64,000 nt of DNA from an uncultured bacterium (GCA_937889595.1 CALAOR010000077.1:62001-126000), one strand, 5' to 3'; shown: positions 39,651 to 49,618, numbered from the stretch's first letter. Numbers and translations are program-made. Notes: generated from the letters alone by a model not told the origin.

Positions 39651-41740
39651 ATATCAACTTTCACCGTCCCTACGGCCCGCACTTCAACTTTAGGCAATAT
39701 CTCATTGTAGGATAAAACTGCTAAGTTAGGAAGAATCTTCTCCGCTATTTTCCTGAAATAACTCCTTATCATGGGAGAACATAACACCACCGCTTCGTAA
39801 TCAGCGCTTGCAGCTTTTCTATATTCGGTGATTAAGCTGTTATATATCATCTGTATGATCTTGGGTTCCAATCCGACAATTCCCGGCCTGTCAGACGAAC
39901 GGATTGCGTCAACCATCTTGTTCTCCAGCGCCGAGTCTATTGTTATGGCATGCATGATGCCGTTTTTAGTATATCTTCCGGTAAACTGCCTTGCAAGGCC
40001 CTGCCTTACAAATTCCGTCAAAAGATCTGTTTCTTTAGTCGTTTTCGCATAGTCCGCGAGTATTTCAAATATGCTGACCAGGTCCCGGATCGATACTTTC
40101 TCGCGCAGAAGATTCTGCAGTACTTTCTGCACTTCCCCAAGCGATAATGCAGCCGGGGTAAGTTCATCAACTACGGCAGGGTTGGATTTTCTCACAGCGT
40201 CTATCAGCCTGTGCACATCCTGCCTGGTTAAAAGCTCGTCAGAATGGGCCTTTATTATCTCGGCAAGATGTGTTGATATTACCGAAGGCACATCGACTAC
40301 TGTAAACCCCCTCATCTCAGCTTTTTTCTTTTCCTCTTCTTTTATCCATTTAGCCGGAAGGTTAAAAGCAGGATCTTTACCGGATATTCCTTCGAGCTCA
40401 GCTCCGTCAGAACCCGGCTTCATCGCGAGATAATATCCTATTTCGACTTTGCCTGATGATACTTCAACGCCTTTTATCTTAATAGAGTACGTATTTGAAG
40501 GCAGCTGCATATTATCCCTGATGCGTATGGGCGGCACCACAAGGCCAAACTCAAGCGCAATCTGTTTTCTGAGCATTGTGACCCTGTCCAGGAGGTCGCC
40601 TCCCTGCGCGGGGTCCACAAGAGGTATTAAAGCGAAACCTATTTCGAGTTCCATAGTGTCAACCTGTATGAGCGGCATTACATTCTCGGGTTCCCGCTTT
40701 ATTTCATCCTTCTCTTTCCTTGAAGCTTTTTGTTCGGCGTCCTGCCTGGAAGCAAGATTTAAAGTATACGCAAGTATCCAGCAAAAAACAGCAAGCAACC
40801 CGAAAATAAATTTAACTATTACGGCAGGAAAGACAATAGCCATAAGGAAAAGCACAACACCGACTATGCCTATAGCCCTTGGCTGTCCGAGCATTTCTCC
40901 CGCAAAGTCCTGCCCCAAATTAGCTTCTGATGCCGCGCGTGTGACTATGATGCCCGTTCCTATTGATAATAAAAGCGCCGGAATTTGCGTAACAAGCCCC
41001 TCGCCTATAGTAAGTATGGTATATGTTATGGCCGATGTCCTCATGTCAAAACCATGGAACATAATACCTATGAAAAACCCGGCGGTTATGTTTATAATCA
41101 CGATCACGATGGCTGCGATTGCGTCGCCACGCACAAATTTTGAGGCACCGTCCATGGCGCCGTAAAAATCAGCTTCTTTTTCTATGCCCCTGCGCCTTGC
41201 CCGGGCCTGTTCATCAGTTAATAATCCGGCGTTTAAATCAGCGTCTATAGCCATCTGTTTGCCGGGCATGGCATCCAATGTGAACCTTGCCGCAACTTCA
41301 GCTACCCTTTGGGCGCCTGAAGTTATAACGACAAACTGTACGACAATTATGATCGTAAATATTACAACACCAACGACAACCCCGCTTAAGTCCTGCGAAC
41401 CCACTACAAAATTTCCGAATGTGGCGATAACACTTCCGGCTTCAGCTTTGCTTAAGATCAGCCTTGTAGCTGATATATTTAATGCAAGCCTGAATACGGT
41501 TGTAATAAGCAACAATGTGGGGAAAGTCGAGAAATGAAGTGGTTCCTGGGTATACATGGTTATCAAAAGCACCAATAAAGCAAGCGCGATATTGATGGAT
41601 AAAAGAATATCAAGAATAAAAGTTGGTATAGGCACTACTATCATAAGCACAACGGCTACAATAGCAATAACTATGATAAAATCAGTGGATCTACTCAATG
41701 CGGCGCCGAATCCAGCCTGTGTTTTAGCCTCGGTTGCCAA
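39647..41740 (-). CDS. flhA: Flagellar export gate protein FlhA
   Basis: A 697-residue inner-membrane component of the type III flagellar export gate. Eight membrane helices fill about residues 20-320; the FHIPEP signature RFTLDAMPGKQMAIDADLN lies in the cytoplasmic loop with ARRRGIEKEADFYGAMDGAS after it. The cytoplasmic domain (about 350-697) binds chaperone-substrate complexes. It overlaps flhF by 4 nt and starts 2 nt after the flhB stop. Confidence 0.97.
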   Translation of the reverse strand: MATEAKTQAGFGAALSRSTDFIIVIAIVAVVLMIVVPIPTFILDILLSINIALALLVLLITMYTQEPLHFSTFPTLLLITTVFRLALNISATRLILSKAEAGSVIATFGNFVVGSQDLSGVVVGVVIFTIIIVVQFVVITSGAQRVAEVAARFTLDAMPGKQMAIDADLNAGLLTDEQARARRRGIEKEADFYGAMDGASKFVRGDAIAAIVIVIINITAGFFIGIMFHGFDMRTSAITYTILTIGEGLVTQIPALLLSIGTGIIVTRAASEANLGQDFAGEMLGQPRAIGIVGVVLFLMAIVFPAVIVKFIFGLLAVFCWILAYTLNLASRQDAEQKASRKEKDEIKREPENVMPLIQVDTMELEIGFALIPLVDPAQGGDLLDRVTMLRKQIALEFGLVVPPIRIRDNMQLPSNTYSIKIKGVEVSSGKVEIGYYLAMKPGSDGAELEGISGKDPAFNLPAKWIKEEEKKKAEMRGFTVVDVPSVISTHLAEIIKAHSDELLTRQDVHRLIDAVRKSNPAVVDELTPAALSLGEVQKVLQNLLREKVSIRDLVSIFEILADYAKTTKETDLLTEFVRQGLARQFTGRYTKNGIMHAITIDSALENKMVDAIRSSDRPGIVGLEPKIIQMIYNSLITEYRKAASADYEAVVLCSPMIRSYFRKIAEKILPNLAVLSYNEILPKVEVRAVGTVKVDI

Positions 41741-41742
41741 AG

Positions 41743-42879
41743 TTAACTACCTCCGATATCAGGACGAGGAATATATGTATCATTTAAAATACTATTATCC
41801 ACTTTTTTGTCATTTTCTTCAAGTCTTATTTTCCCTTTTGCCTGATATACAAAAGCAAGTACTTCCGCTACAGCCTGGAATAAATCAGGGGGTACCGACC
41901 ATCCCACCTCCAGCTTGACCAAGGTCCTTGCCAGCGGTGGATTTTCAACTATGATTACCCGGTTGTCCCTCGCTATTTGTTTTACTTTTTCAGCCATAAG
42001 GTTTATTCCTTTGGCCACTATTCTGGGGGCGTCGTCCTCACCTTCCTTATAACGCAGGGCGACCGCGACATGGGTCGGGTTAGTTATAACAACATCAGCC
42101 TGAGGTATTTCGGATATCATCCTTTTCCTGGCGAGTTCCCTCTGGATCTGCCTAATCCTGGATTTGATCAGAGGGTCGCCTTCCATCTGTTTTAATTCAT
42201 CCTTTACTTCCTGTTTTGACATTTTAAGCGAATCCTCAAACTCATATTTCTGGAATAAATAGTCAATGATCGAAAAAACAATAAAAGCCACGACTACCTT
42301 CATGGCGAGTTTGTATATGGAATCCGCAGCAAACAAAAAGTAGGTATTAATGTCCATAAGCGGGGTTAAGAATATCTCGTTTAATATTTTCTTTGAAGTT
42401 GAATAAAGTATATATGAAATAACCGCTATCTTGAATGTGGCTTTAACGAGTTCGAATATGATGCGTTTTGACAGGAAAATCCTTTTAAAGCCGCTGGCCG
42501 GGTTTACCCTGTCAAAGGAGGGTTTCATGGATTCAAAAGTTATTAGAAACCCGAATTGAAGCACATTTGACAATATGGCTATAACAAACACCACGGCGAG
42601 AAGCGGAAGCATGATCAGGATAATGCGTATGACCACAAAAGTTATGAATGACGTCATTGTATTGGGATCAATCGAAAAAGTCAATATATTACCCCAAAAA
42701 TATATGGATAATTCCTTGAGATTATGCATTATATAGTCGCCCGCGGTTTTTAAAACCAAAAATGAAGCGAGCACGTTTAAAACAACGTTAATCTCTACGG
42801 ACCTTGCCACCTGTCCTTTTTTTCTTGCTTCTTCCTTTTTTTTGGCTGTAGCGTTCTCTGTTTTTCCGGGATCTGCCAT
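41743..42879 (-). CDS. flhB: Flagellar export gate protein FlhB
   Basis: A 378-residue export gate protein that switches substrate specificity. The basic N-terminus (KTENATAKKKEEARKKGQVARS), four membrane helices (about 30-215) and the autocleavage site N267-P-T-H270 are visible. The C-terminal domain ends with an extended tail beyond VPPDLFQAVAEVLAFVYQ. It abuts fliR directly. A separate C-domain copy (flhX) is encoded at 30312-30614. Confidence 0.97.
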   Translation of the reverse strand: MADPGKTENATAKKKEEARKKGQVARSVEINVVLNVLASFLVLKTAGDYIMHNLKELSIYFWGNILTFSIDPNTMTSFITFVVIRIILIMLPLLAVVFVIAILSNVLQFGFLITFESMKPSFDRVNPASGFKRIFLSKRIIFELVKATFKIAVISYILYSTSKKILNEIFLTPLMDINTYFLFAADSIYKLAMKVVVAFIVFSIIDYLFQKYEFEDSLKMSKQEVKDELKQMEGDPLIKSRIRQIQRELARKRMISEIPQADVVITNPTHVAVALRYKEGEDDAPRIVAKGINLMAEKVKQIARDNRVIIVENPPLARTLVKLEVGWSVPPDLFQAVAEVLAFVYQAKGKIRLEENDKKVDNSILNDTYIPRPDIGGS

Positions 42880-43677
42880 TTATACCCTCATACTTTGCAT
42901 AAGATAATATATGTCGTTCCACATATCGGTTAAAAGCGCGTTAAACATGTTCACGATTATGGGCAATGAAACCATAACAGCCGCCAGTCCTACAAGGATA
43001 TTTAAAGGAAGCCCGACTAAAAACACGTTCATCTGCGGTATGGTCCTTGCTATGAATCCCAGCGTAACATTTGTAAGAAAAAGGGCCAGCGTTGCGGGGC
43101 CCGCTATCTTAAACGCTATTATAAACATGTTGACAAACAGGTCCGCGAGCTTTGAGGCGGTATCTTCGGTAATACCCACCTTTAATAGCGGCACTATCCT
43201 GAAGCTGTCTGTCATGGCCTGAAAAAGCACATGATGGCCGTTAATTGAAAGAAAAATAAGCACTCCAAGTATAAACTGGAACTGGCCGATTATTGATACC
43301 TGTGTATTTGACATCGGGTCCAGAACGTTAACAATGCCGAATCCCATCTGAAGATCTATAATCTGTCCCGACAGCTGTATTGCCGCAAAGATCATATATG
43401 AAGCGTACCCAATGATAACTCCGATGATAATCTGGCTTACGATATACATGCCGTATGTCATGGCCTGTTTGGGCAGTACCACAGTATGATCCAGTACCGG
43501 GTATATGATAAAGGCGACAAGGAAAGCAAATCCTATCTTTGTAATTACCGGCACATTGGCGTTCCCTATCAGCGGAGCTGTCATGAAAACCGACGCCATC
43601 CTTATGAAAACAAGCAGGAAAATCTGAAGATGCGCTATTGTCATTCCGAAAATGTCGTTATACTGCACGGGTTTCAC
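42880..43677 (-). CDS. fliR: Flagellar export gate protein FliR
   Basis: A 265-residue polytopic inner-membrane subunit of the FliPQR export gate. About six hydrophobic segments; AIQLSGQIIDLQMGFGIVNVLDP is the conserved FliR stretch. It overlaps fliQ by 4 nt and is followed without a gap by flhB. Confidence 0.95.
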   Translation of the reverse strand: MKPVQYNDIFGMTIAHLQIFLLVFIRMASVFMTAPLIGNANVPVITKIGFAFLVAFIIYPVLDHTVVLPKQAMTYGMYIVSQIIIGVIIGYASYMIFAAIQLSGQIIDLQMGFGIVNVLDPMSNTQVSIIGQFQFILGVLIFLSINGHHVLFQAMTDSFRIVPLLKVGITEDTASKLADLFVNMFIIAFKIAGPATLALFLTNVTLGFIARTIPQMNVFLVGLPLNILVGLAAVMVSLPIIVNMFNALLTDMWNDIYYLMQSMRV

Positions 43678-43946
43678 ATTTTCATGTATTCAGGCAGGTT
43701 TAATAAAAGCGTGGTCGTAAAATTAAGCAGGATCCTGAGCATCCATGGCCCGAAAACTACCACGGCAAGCATCACCACGATAATTTTCGGCACAAATGTA
43801 AGCGTCATTTCCTGAATCTGGGTGACTGCCTGGAAAATACTTATGATAACTCCGACTAACAGCGCCAGACCAAGCAGCGGCGCGGCAATCAGCAAGGTGA
43901 CTAAGAGAGCCTCCCTCCCGAAATTTATCACGAATTCTATGGACAT
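43674..43946 (-). CDS. fliQ: Flagellar export gate protein FliQ
   Basis: A 90-residue protein with two membrane helices, the family's normal size and layout. GLALLVGVIISIFQAVTQIQEMTLTFVPKI is the FliQ core (quoted in part). It is in the fliP-fliQ-fliR order universal to flagellar type III systems. Confidence 0.95.
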   Translation of the reverse strand: MSIEFVINFGREALLVTLLIAAPLLGLALLVGVIISIFQAVTQIQEMTLTFVPKIIVVMLAVVVFGPWMLRILLNFTTTLLLNLPEYMKM

Positions 43947-43961
43947 TAATTTTTTACCCGC

Positions 43962-44729
43962 CTAAAAGCTGACGATTAGGGCCCTGGCAATAAGATGCCA
44001 GCCGTCAACAAGAATAAATAAAAGTATTTTAAATGGCAGTGATATCATAACCGGCGGCAGCATCATCATGCCCATTGACATTAATGTACTCGCGACAACC
44101 ATATCGACTATCAAAAAAGGCACATAAATCAGGAATCCGACCGTAAATGCCGTTTTAAGCTCGCTTATTATAAATGCCGGTATCAATACGGTAGTTGGCA
44201 CATCGCTCTGGTTCTTGGGCCTTGCTGTTTTTGAAAGGAATATGAATAATGCGAGGTCTTTTTCCCTTGTCTGTTTGAACATAAACTGCCTCAATGGCTT
44301 AACGCCTTCATCTACGGACTTTTCAAGGGTTATCTTGTCATCAACATAGGGTTTCCAGGCCTTGTCATAGATTTCCTGGCCCACCGGTTTCATGATAAAA
44401 AATGTCATAAATAATGCCAGCCCTATCAATACCTGGTTTGGAGGTATCTGCTGGCTTCCAAGCGCCTGCCTTAGGAATGAAAGAACAATTACTATTCTCG
44501 GGAAAGAGGTCATCAGCATGAGTATCGCCGGCGCCAGCGTAAGAATCGTGAGCAGCAGGAATATCTGGACGGTCGCAGCCACATCTTTCGGCGTTTTTGC
44601 GTTTGTGATGCTTATTCCGACCTTGGGAATTGTGATATCATCGGCGGCCATAAGCGTACTGAAAGCAAATATACCGGTCATAACCACAACCGCCGCCAGG
44701 ATTGTTTTCCTGAATTTTCCGCTTTTCAT
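43962..44729 (-). CDS. fliP: Flagellar export gate protein FliP
   Basis: A 255-residue inner-membrane export gate subunit with a cleavable-type N-terminal signal (1 to about 29, ending LMAADD), as is usual for FliP. Core motifs: MLMTSFPRIVIVLSFLRQALG and QIPPNQVLIGLALFMTFFIM. The later segment PAFIISELKTAFTVGF is also conserved. It follows fliO by 1 nt. Confidence 0.97.
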   Translation of the reverse strand: MKSGKFRKTILAAVVVMTGIFAFSTLMAADDITIPKVGISITNAKTPKDVAATVQIFLLLTILTLAPAILMLMTSFPRIVIVLSFLRQALGSQQIPPNQVLIGLALFMTFFIMKPVGQEIYDKAWKPYVDDKITLEKSVDEGVKPLRQFMFKQTREKDLALFIFLSKTARPKNQSDVPTTVLIPAFIISELKTAFTVGFLIYVPFLIVDMVVASTLMSMGMMMLPPVMISLPFKILLFILVDGWHLIARALIVSF

Positions 44730-44730
44730 T

Positions 44731-45363
44731 TTACTTTTTATCCTTTTTGCCCAATTTAGTCATGATGCCCTTGATCATCTCATTCCCGCTATTGACAAGC
44801 TTTTTCCCCTGTTGAAGGTAGGAAGATTTCAATTCCTGGTCAAAACGGGACTCGGTTTTCAACCTGTACTTTGCCACATACTCATCCGCTTGCTGCTTTA
44901 TTTTTTCAATAGTTTCATTATCGGTAATTTCCGTCAGAAGATTTATGGACTGTCCGGCATTGCCCAACAGCAACACTTTGCCGGCGAATTCCACGACATA
45001 AAGTATGCTTTTTCCGTCAATGTATTCCTTCGCTATGACACTGATGACATTCTTGCTTTTTATCGGGATTGAGGCCCTTATATTAAAATATTTAAATGCC
45101 CATGCTAAAAGATAGACAAGCAGCAGAGTGAAACCTAATGCCACAAGCAGATTGATAATCGTAGGCAATATTTCCGGCGGAGAAACGGCTTTTGGCGACT
45201 GAATTCCCGGATATTCGTTGGATAAATATCCGGCGTCCTGTGACTGAGAACTGACCTCAGGTTTTGCCTGTTTTGCGGCATAAACAGACTTTACATCAGC
45301 ACCTTGAAGCAATAGCGGCGCTAAAAAAAAAATAAAAAACAGTATTATTATATTCTTGTTCAT
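44731..45363 (-). CDS. fliO: Flagellar biosynthesis protein FliO/FliZ
   Basis: A 210-residue protein with a signal segment (about 4-22), a periplasmic linker, one membrane helix (about 68-90) and the FliO cytoplasmic core (VISVIAKEYIDGKSILYVVEFAGKVLLLG, quoted in part; the GKxLLLG element is typical). FliO helps assemble FliP. Sequence similarity in this family is low, so position directly before fliP is a strong part of the call. Confidence 0.85.
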   Translation of the reverse strand: MNKNIIILFFIFFLAPLLLQGADVKSVYAAKQAKPEVSSQSQDAGYLSNEYPGIQSPKAVSPPEILPTIINLLVALGFTLLLVYLLAWAFKYFNIRASIPIKSKNVISVIAKEYIDGKSILYVVEFAGKVLLLGNAGQSINLLTEITDNETIEKIKQQADEYVAKYRLKTESRFDQELKSSYLQQGKKLVNSGNEMIKGIMTKLGKKDKK

Positions 45364-45365
45364 CT

Positions 45366-46331
45366 TTACATCTTCGGTATTCTGTCCGCCGGTCTTACTA
45401 TGTCGGTTATCCTGATGCCGAAGTTTTCGTCGATAACCACAACTTCGCCTTTTGCTATGTACTTCTGGTTGACAAGTATGTCAACCGGCTCGCCTGCGAG
45501 CTTGTCAAGTTCCACTACAGAGCCAGGCGTGAGTTCAAGTACATCGCGGACAAGCTTTTCTGTCCTGCCGAGTTCCACAGTAACCTGAAGCGGCACGTCG
45601 AGCACAATTTCCAGACTCCTGTCATAAACATTGCCTGATACTCTTTCGGCCTGGAGCTCAGAAGTTACCACATTCTGTGCTGTTGCTGATTTTTGCATTG
45701 TTTTTCCTCCTCCACCCGATGTAATATCACTTACAAAGCCCTCTGATGAAGCAGGGGCCTTTTGTCCGTTCTTTAGTGATGAAACAACTTTTCCGCCGAA
45801 TAACATGGCAAGTTTTCCCGAGCCTAAATCGCCGATTGTAAGGTCAGCATCCATTATAATAATATTCCCGTCGATCCCCTGGATAGGAGATGAATCCAGA
45901 TTAATAACACTTACTTCCCCGGGTGTTGAGAACAAAGATACACCTATCTGCGAGGCAACAGAACTTATTATCGCGTCTGAAACCTGATTTGCAAGTTCTG
46001 TAACCGCGCTTAAGTGCAGGTCTTCAAGGGCAGCCGGAGGATTTGTGCCGTCCTGGCCGATCATGAGGTCGGCCATTATCGCAGCCTGCGGCTCTGAAAT
46101 AACAAGAGCAACATTTCCCATATTGTCACCGAGTTCTATCGGTACAACGAGATTACGGCCCGGCAGCATTGAAGCGGCTGAGCCTGCGTCCACTTCCTCT
46201 ATCTGGCTCATTGACACCGATGTCACCTTTCCCAAAAGTTCGGAAAGCATTTTTTCCCCGCTAGGTACCGCGTTTCCCAGTATTTCTGTTGCGTTATTTT
46301 TCTGTGTGTCGTTAAGGGCCAATTTAGCCAC
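45366..46331 (-). CDS. fliY: Flagellar switch protein FliY/FliN with CheC-like domain
   Basis: A 321-residue C-ring protein. The N-terminal two-thirds is a CheC/FliM-like domain containing one phosphatase-type motif, E112-x2-N115 with P137 22 residues after the Asn, as in active CheC/FliY centres. Residues about 235-321 are the FliN (SpoA) domain: VPLQVTVELGRTEKLVRDVLELTPGSVVELD and IDENFGIRITDIV. This is the FliY architecture of Firmicutes, spirochaetes and others. A CheY-P phosphatase role is inferred; no cheY is in the window. It lacks the N-terminal CheY-binding peptide. Confidence 0.9.
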   Translation of the reverse strand: MAKLALNDTQKNNATEILGNAVPSGEKMLSELLGKVTSVSMSQIEEVDAGSAASMLPGRNLVVPIELGDNMGNVALVISEPQAAIMADLMIGQDGTNPPAALEDLHLSAVTELANQVSDAIISSVASQIGVSLFSTPGEVSVINLDSSPIQGIDGNIIIMDADLTIGDLGSGKLAMLFGGKVVSSLKNGQKAPASSEGFVSDITSGGGGKTMQKSATAQNVVTSELQAERVSGNVYDRSLEIVLDVPLQVTVELGRTEKLVRDVLELTPGSVVELDKLAGEPVDILVNQKYIAKGEVVVIDENFGIRITDIVRPADRIPKM

Positions 46332-46339
46332 CTCCCAAT

Positions 46340-47401
46340 TTATTTGGATCTGATCGAGAATTTCTTCTCGTACGACGTATCGGACTTCTTAATTATTGAG
46401 GAAATTTTTACGGCTTTCTTTTTTCCCTTTATTCCTATCTTGGCATAGAACATCGGCTTATTTTCCACCAGTATAAGAAGATCATCCTTCGCGTTTGTCT
46501 CAAGCTTTATGATATCACCCTGCCTGAGCTCTATTACCTGCTTCATTTTAAGAGAAGTTCCGCCCAGATTCACATATAAAGGGACCCATGTGTGCTTGAC
46601 TTTATCATCAAGTATCAGCTGTGTTTCAGGCGACATATCTTCCTTTGAAAGAGTAAACCACTGTTTGGCGGACAGCTTATAAAGGACGGGTTCAATCACC
46701 ATGTAAGGCAGGCACATTGACATGGAGCCCACGTGCTCCTTGATTTTAATCTCAAAATTAAGATTTAAGCACATTTCATTCGGGGCAACTATCTGCACAA
46801 ACTGGGGATTAGTTTCCCTCGCCTTGATTTCCGGGTCGAAATCAACTATCCTGTGCCATGAATCCTTTAAGTTCAAAAACCCTTTTTCTATTATTTTTCC
46901 GACTATTGCCTGCTCAAGGTCGGTGAGCTCCCTGGGTTTGGCTATTGCCTGCCCCTGTCCGCCGAGAACCCTGTCTATTATGGGGAATATTATTGAAGGA
47001 TTGATCTCAAAAATAGCCAATCCTTTCAGGGGTTCCAAACTGAAAACCGCGATTGAGGTCGGATTCGGAACCCTCTCAATGTACTCGCTGTATGTAAGCT
47101 GTTTTACGGAAGTAACTGTAACTTCCGCAATTGTCCTGATGTAACCGGATAAGTCGGCGCCAAAATGCCTGGCAAAACTTTCATGCATCATTTCTATGGT
47201 CCTGATCTGGTCCTTTGAGAACTTATCAGGCCTGCGGAAATCATACATCTTAATTTTGCCTTTTTTCCTGGAAACCATAGGCCCTGCCGATACTGATTCC
47301 TCTTCGGCGTCATCTTCATGTGCGGATTCCTTTTTTGGCCCTTCTTTCATTCCCGCTAAAAGGGCGTCAAGTTCACCGTCAGACAGAATGTCATCAGCCA
47401 T
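46340..47401 (-). CDS. fliM: Flagellar motor switch protein FliM
   Basis: A 353-residue C-ring protein. The N-terminal CheY-P-binding peptide is present as LSDGELDALLAGM (residues 6-18). The middle FliM domain has RTIEMMHESFARHFGADLSGYIR and LEPLKGLAIFEINPSIIFPIIDRVLGGQG, including the GG motif region, and the C-terminal SpoA domain follows (about 265-335). It is 8 nt upstream of fliY. Confidence 0.96.
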   Translation of the reverse strand: MADDILSDGELDALLAGMKEGPKKESAHEDDAEEESVSAGPMVSRKKGKIKMYDFRRPDKFSKDQIRTIEMMHESFARHFGADLSGYIRTIAEVTVTSVKQLTYSEYIERVPNPTSIAVFSLEPLKGLAIFEINPSIIFPIIDRVLGGQGQAIAKPRELTDLEQAIVGKIIEKGFLNLKDSWHRIVDFDPEIKARETNPQFVQIVAPNEMCLNLNFEIKIKEHVGSMSMCLPYMVIEPVLYKLSAKQWFTLSKEDMSPETQLILDDKVKHTWVPLYVNLGGTSLKMKQVIELRQGDIIKLETNAKDDLLILVENKPMFYAKIGIKGKKKAVKISSIIKKSDTSYEKKFSIRSK

Positions 47402-47430
47402 TAATCACACCCCGTATTTTATTTTAGTGT

Positions 47431-47895
47431 CTACTGTACCGCAAACGATGTAAAATATACTTTTGACAGCTGCCCTCTGTTTAATGTTGCATTAATCTTG
47501 TCTTTTACTTCCTGCTTTAAGGCTTCCCTGTTTTCCGGGTCCTGAAGCTGTACGGAAGTCTTGGCGCCCAGGCATGAGATAACTATATCTTTTATCTGCG
47601 GCAGCCTTTTTTCAACTTCCTGTGCCAGTTTCAGGCTGGAGCCGTAGTCCAGTTCAAGGACAACGGTTGACCTTAAATAATGGCTTTCCGTCGGATCCGC
47701 GAGGTTCACAATAAACTCGCCGAGTGTTGTAATGGGGCCCAACTCCGGTTTTTCAACAATTACTTTCTTTGTTGCCGGGGTTGTCTTTGTGGAAATCATC
47801 CAAAACGATGCGAATGCCGATACCAGACTGATTACAAGTACTGCACTTGTTAAAATAATCAGTGTGTTTAAACCCTTTTTGTCATCTGCGGCCAT
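47431..47895 (-). CDS. fliL: Flagellar basal body-associated protein FliL
   Basis: A 154-residue single-pass inner-membrane protein (helix about 10-32) with a periplasmic FliL domain: LGEFIVNLADPTESHYLRSTVVLELDYG, IKDIVISCLGAKTSVQLQDPENREALKQEVKDKINATL (quoted in part). FliL supports stator function. Located between motB and fliM. Confidence 0.93.
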   Translation of the reverse strand: MAADDKKGLNTLIILTSAVLVISLVSAFASFWMISTKTTPATKKVIVEKPELGPITTLGEFIVNLADPTESHYLRSTVVLELDYGSSLKLAQEVEKRLPQIKDIVISCLGAKTSVQLQDPENREALKQEVKDKINATLNRGQLSKVYFTSFAVQ

Positions 47896-47926
47896 ACTAA
47901 TACCTCCTCGTCAATGCTGTTTTATT

Positions 47927-48763
47927 TTAATAAGTTATTGTATCAAGATTTTCCTTGTCGATTTGCCGCTTAGTCTTGACGTCCGACGGCATAGGCAGTT
48001 CCCTTGACTCCACAGCCCTGTCATTTACCAGGTCAGACTTCAATAGGACTATATCTATCCTGCGGTTTTTCATTCTTGTAATATCGTCTATATTCGGGAC
48101 AAGGGGCCTAAATTCGCCGTATCCCGCCGCGGATAACCTGTCAGGCGAGACGCCTTTTCTTATCATGTATTTAAGGACACTTACAGCCCTTGCCGTGGAT
48201 AAATCCCAGTTGTCGCTGTATTTTGCCTTAATTGACTTCTTTGTTATTGGAGAATCGTCCGTATGGCCTTCTATAACAACCGGATTTGTCTGCTGTTTTA
48301 GAAGTTCGGCTATGTCGGAAAGTATTTCCCTTGTCCTCGGCACAAGCACCGCCCGTCCGCTGTCAAATAAAACCTTGTCGGTCATCAGGCTTATTACAAG
48401 CCCCCGTTCATTAAAACGCACTTTAACTTCGCGTTCAAGCTTCTTCTGAAGTATCCATTTCTGTATTTTTTCTTTTGTCGATGTAAGCTGTACCTGTGAT
48501 TCCGGCATGGTAACCGGTATGGTGTCTGTGGTTGCGCCCGAGCCTAAAACTGAAACCTGACCCGAGAGCCCGAAAGCCTGCCCTAAAGCCATGGCAAGCG
48601 CCCTGACTTTTGTCTCGTCAACCACGGACATGGAGTAAAGAATAACAAAGAGCGCGAAAAGAAGCGTTAACATATCTGCGTATGTGAGAAGCCATCTCAT
48701 CATACCTCCTGATTCCATTTCTACGCCTTCGCTACCTACCTTTATATCCCTTCTTTTTCCCAT
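47927..48763 (-). CDS. motB: Flagellar stator protein MotB
   Basis: A 278-residue stator subunit with one membrane helix starting near 24, the ion-binding aspartate D30 in LTYADMLTLL, and a C-terminal OmpA-type peptidoglycan-binding domain (VIEGHTDDSPI, STARAVSVLKYMI, MKNRRIDIVLL). Ion type (proton or sodium) cannot be settled from the motif alone. It starts directly after motA. Confidence 0.96.
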   Translation of the reverse strand: MGKRRDIKVGSEGVEMESGGMMRWLLTYADMLTLLFALFVILYSMSVVDETKVRALAMALGQAFGLSGQVSVLGSGATTDTIPVTMPESQVQLTSTKEKIQKWILQKKLEREVKVRFNERGLVISLMTDKVLFDSGRAVLVPRTREILSDIAELLKQQTNPVVIEGHTDDSPITKKSIKAKYSDNWDLSTARAVSVLKYMIRKGVSPDRLSAAGYGEFRPLVPNIDDITRMKNRRIDIVLLKSDLVNDRAVESRELPMPSDVKTKRQIDKENLDTITY

Positions 48764-49594
48764 TTACTTGGCTCCTCCGCCGGCTGCGGGAGCGCCTTCA
48801 CCTTCCGCGCCTTCTGTTTTCACAGCCTGCTCTTTCGGTGAGAGGAACGCTTTGAGTTTTTCTTCCACTATCCTCGGATTGTCGCCCGCGGAAATGGAGA
48901 GAATGCCTTCTATCATGACTTCGCGGATGAGAACTTCTTCCGCTGATTTTGCCTTTAATTTGAATGAAATCGGGAGGAATATCAGGTTTGCAAAACCGAT
49001 GCCGTAAAATGTCGCGATAAAGGCCACGGCGATGGCGCCCGCAACTTTGCTCGCGTTTTCAAGCGATCCAAGGGCATTAACCAGGCCCATGACGGTTCCG
49101 ATAATACCAAGCGTAGGAGAAAAACCTCCAAGTGTCCCGAAAAGCCCTTCGCCGAGTTTATGCCTTGTTTCAAGGAATGAAAGATCGGTTTCAAGGATGC
49201 TTCTTACGAGTTCTATATCCGTGCCGTCAACGACAAGCTGAATTCCCTTTTTCAGGAAGTTATCATTAACCTGGTTAATTTCATCTTCAAGACCGAGCAG
49301 TCCTTCTCTTCTTGCCTTGGTCGCAAAACCAACGAGAGTCTGTATGACATCGGCTGCTTTCATATCTCTTTTCAAAAATGCCTGTTTTCCAACATTAAGG
49401 ATATTGATAACCACTTCCCACGGATAACTTATGATGGTGGCGCCAAAAGTTCCTCCGACAACGATAAAAAAAGCCGACAACTGGAAAAACATGGTTACGA
49501 CGCCCAAATTGCCGTCCGATTCCATGAGCAGAGCAACGAAAACCGAACCCCAGCCTACCGCGAGTCCTATTATTGTTGATATATCTATTGCCAC
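48764..49594 (-). CDS. motA: Flagellar stator protein MotA
   Basis: A 276-residue stator subunit with four membrane helices (about 4-22, 32-52, 150-172, 183-205). The cytoplasmic loop contains FATKARREGLLGLEDEI, and FGTLGGFSPTLGIIGTVMGLV is the signature before the third helix. The last ~20 residues are a Gly/Ala/Glu tail. It follows flbD by 24 nt. Confidence 0.96.
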   Translation of the reverse strand: MAIDISTIIGLAVGWGSVFVALLMESDGNLGVVTMFFQLSAFFIVVGGTFGATIISYPWEVVINILNVGKQAFLKRDMKAADVIQTLVGFATKARREGLLGLEDEINQVNDNFLKKGIQLVVDGTDIELVRSILETDLSFLETRHKLGEGLFGTLGGFSPTLGIIGTVMGLVNALGSLENASKVAGAIAVAFIATFYGIGFANLIFLPISFKLKAKSAEEVLIREVMIEGILSISAGDNPRIVEEKLKAFLSPKEQAVKTEGAEGEGAPAAGGGAK

Positions 49595-49618
49595 AAATAC
49601 ACCCCCTGATTAAAGGTT

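Noticed and set aside
40449-41165. 238-codon plus-strand open frame
   Set aside because: Antisense to flhA, whose motifs are intact.
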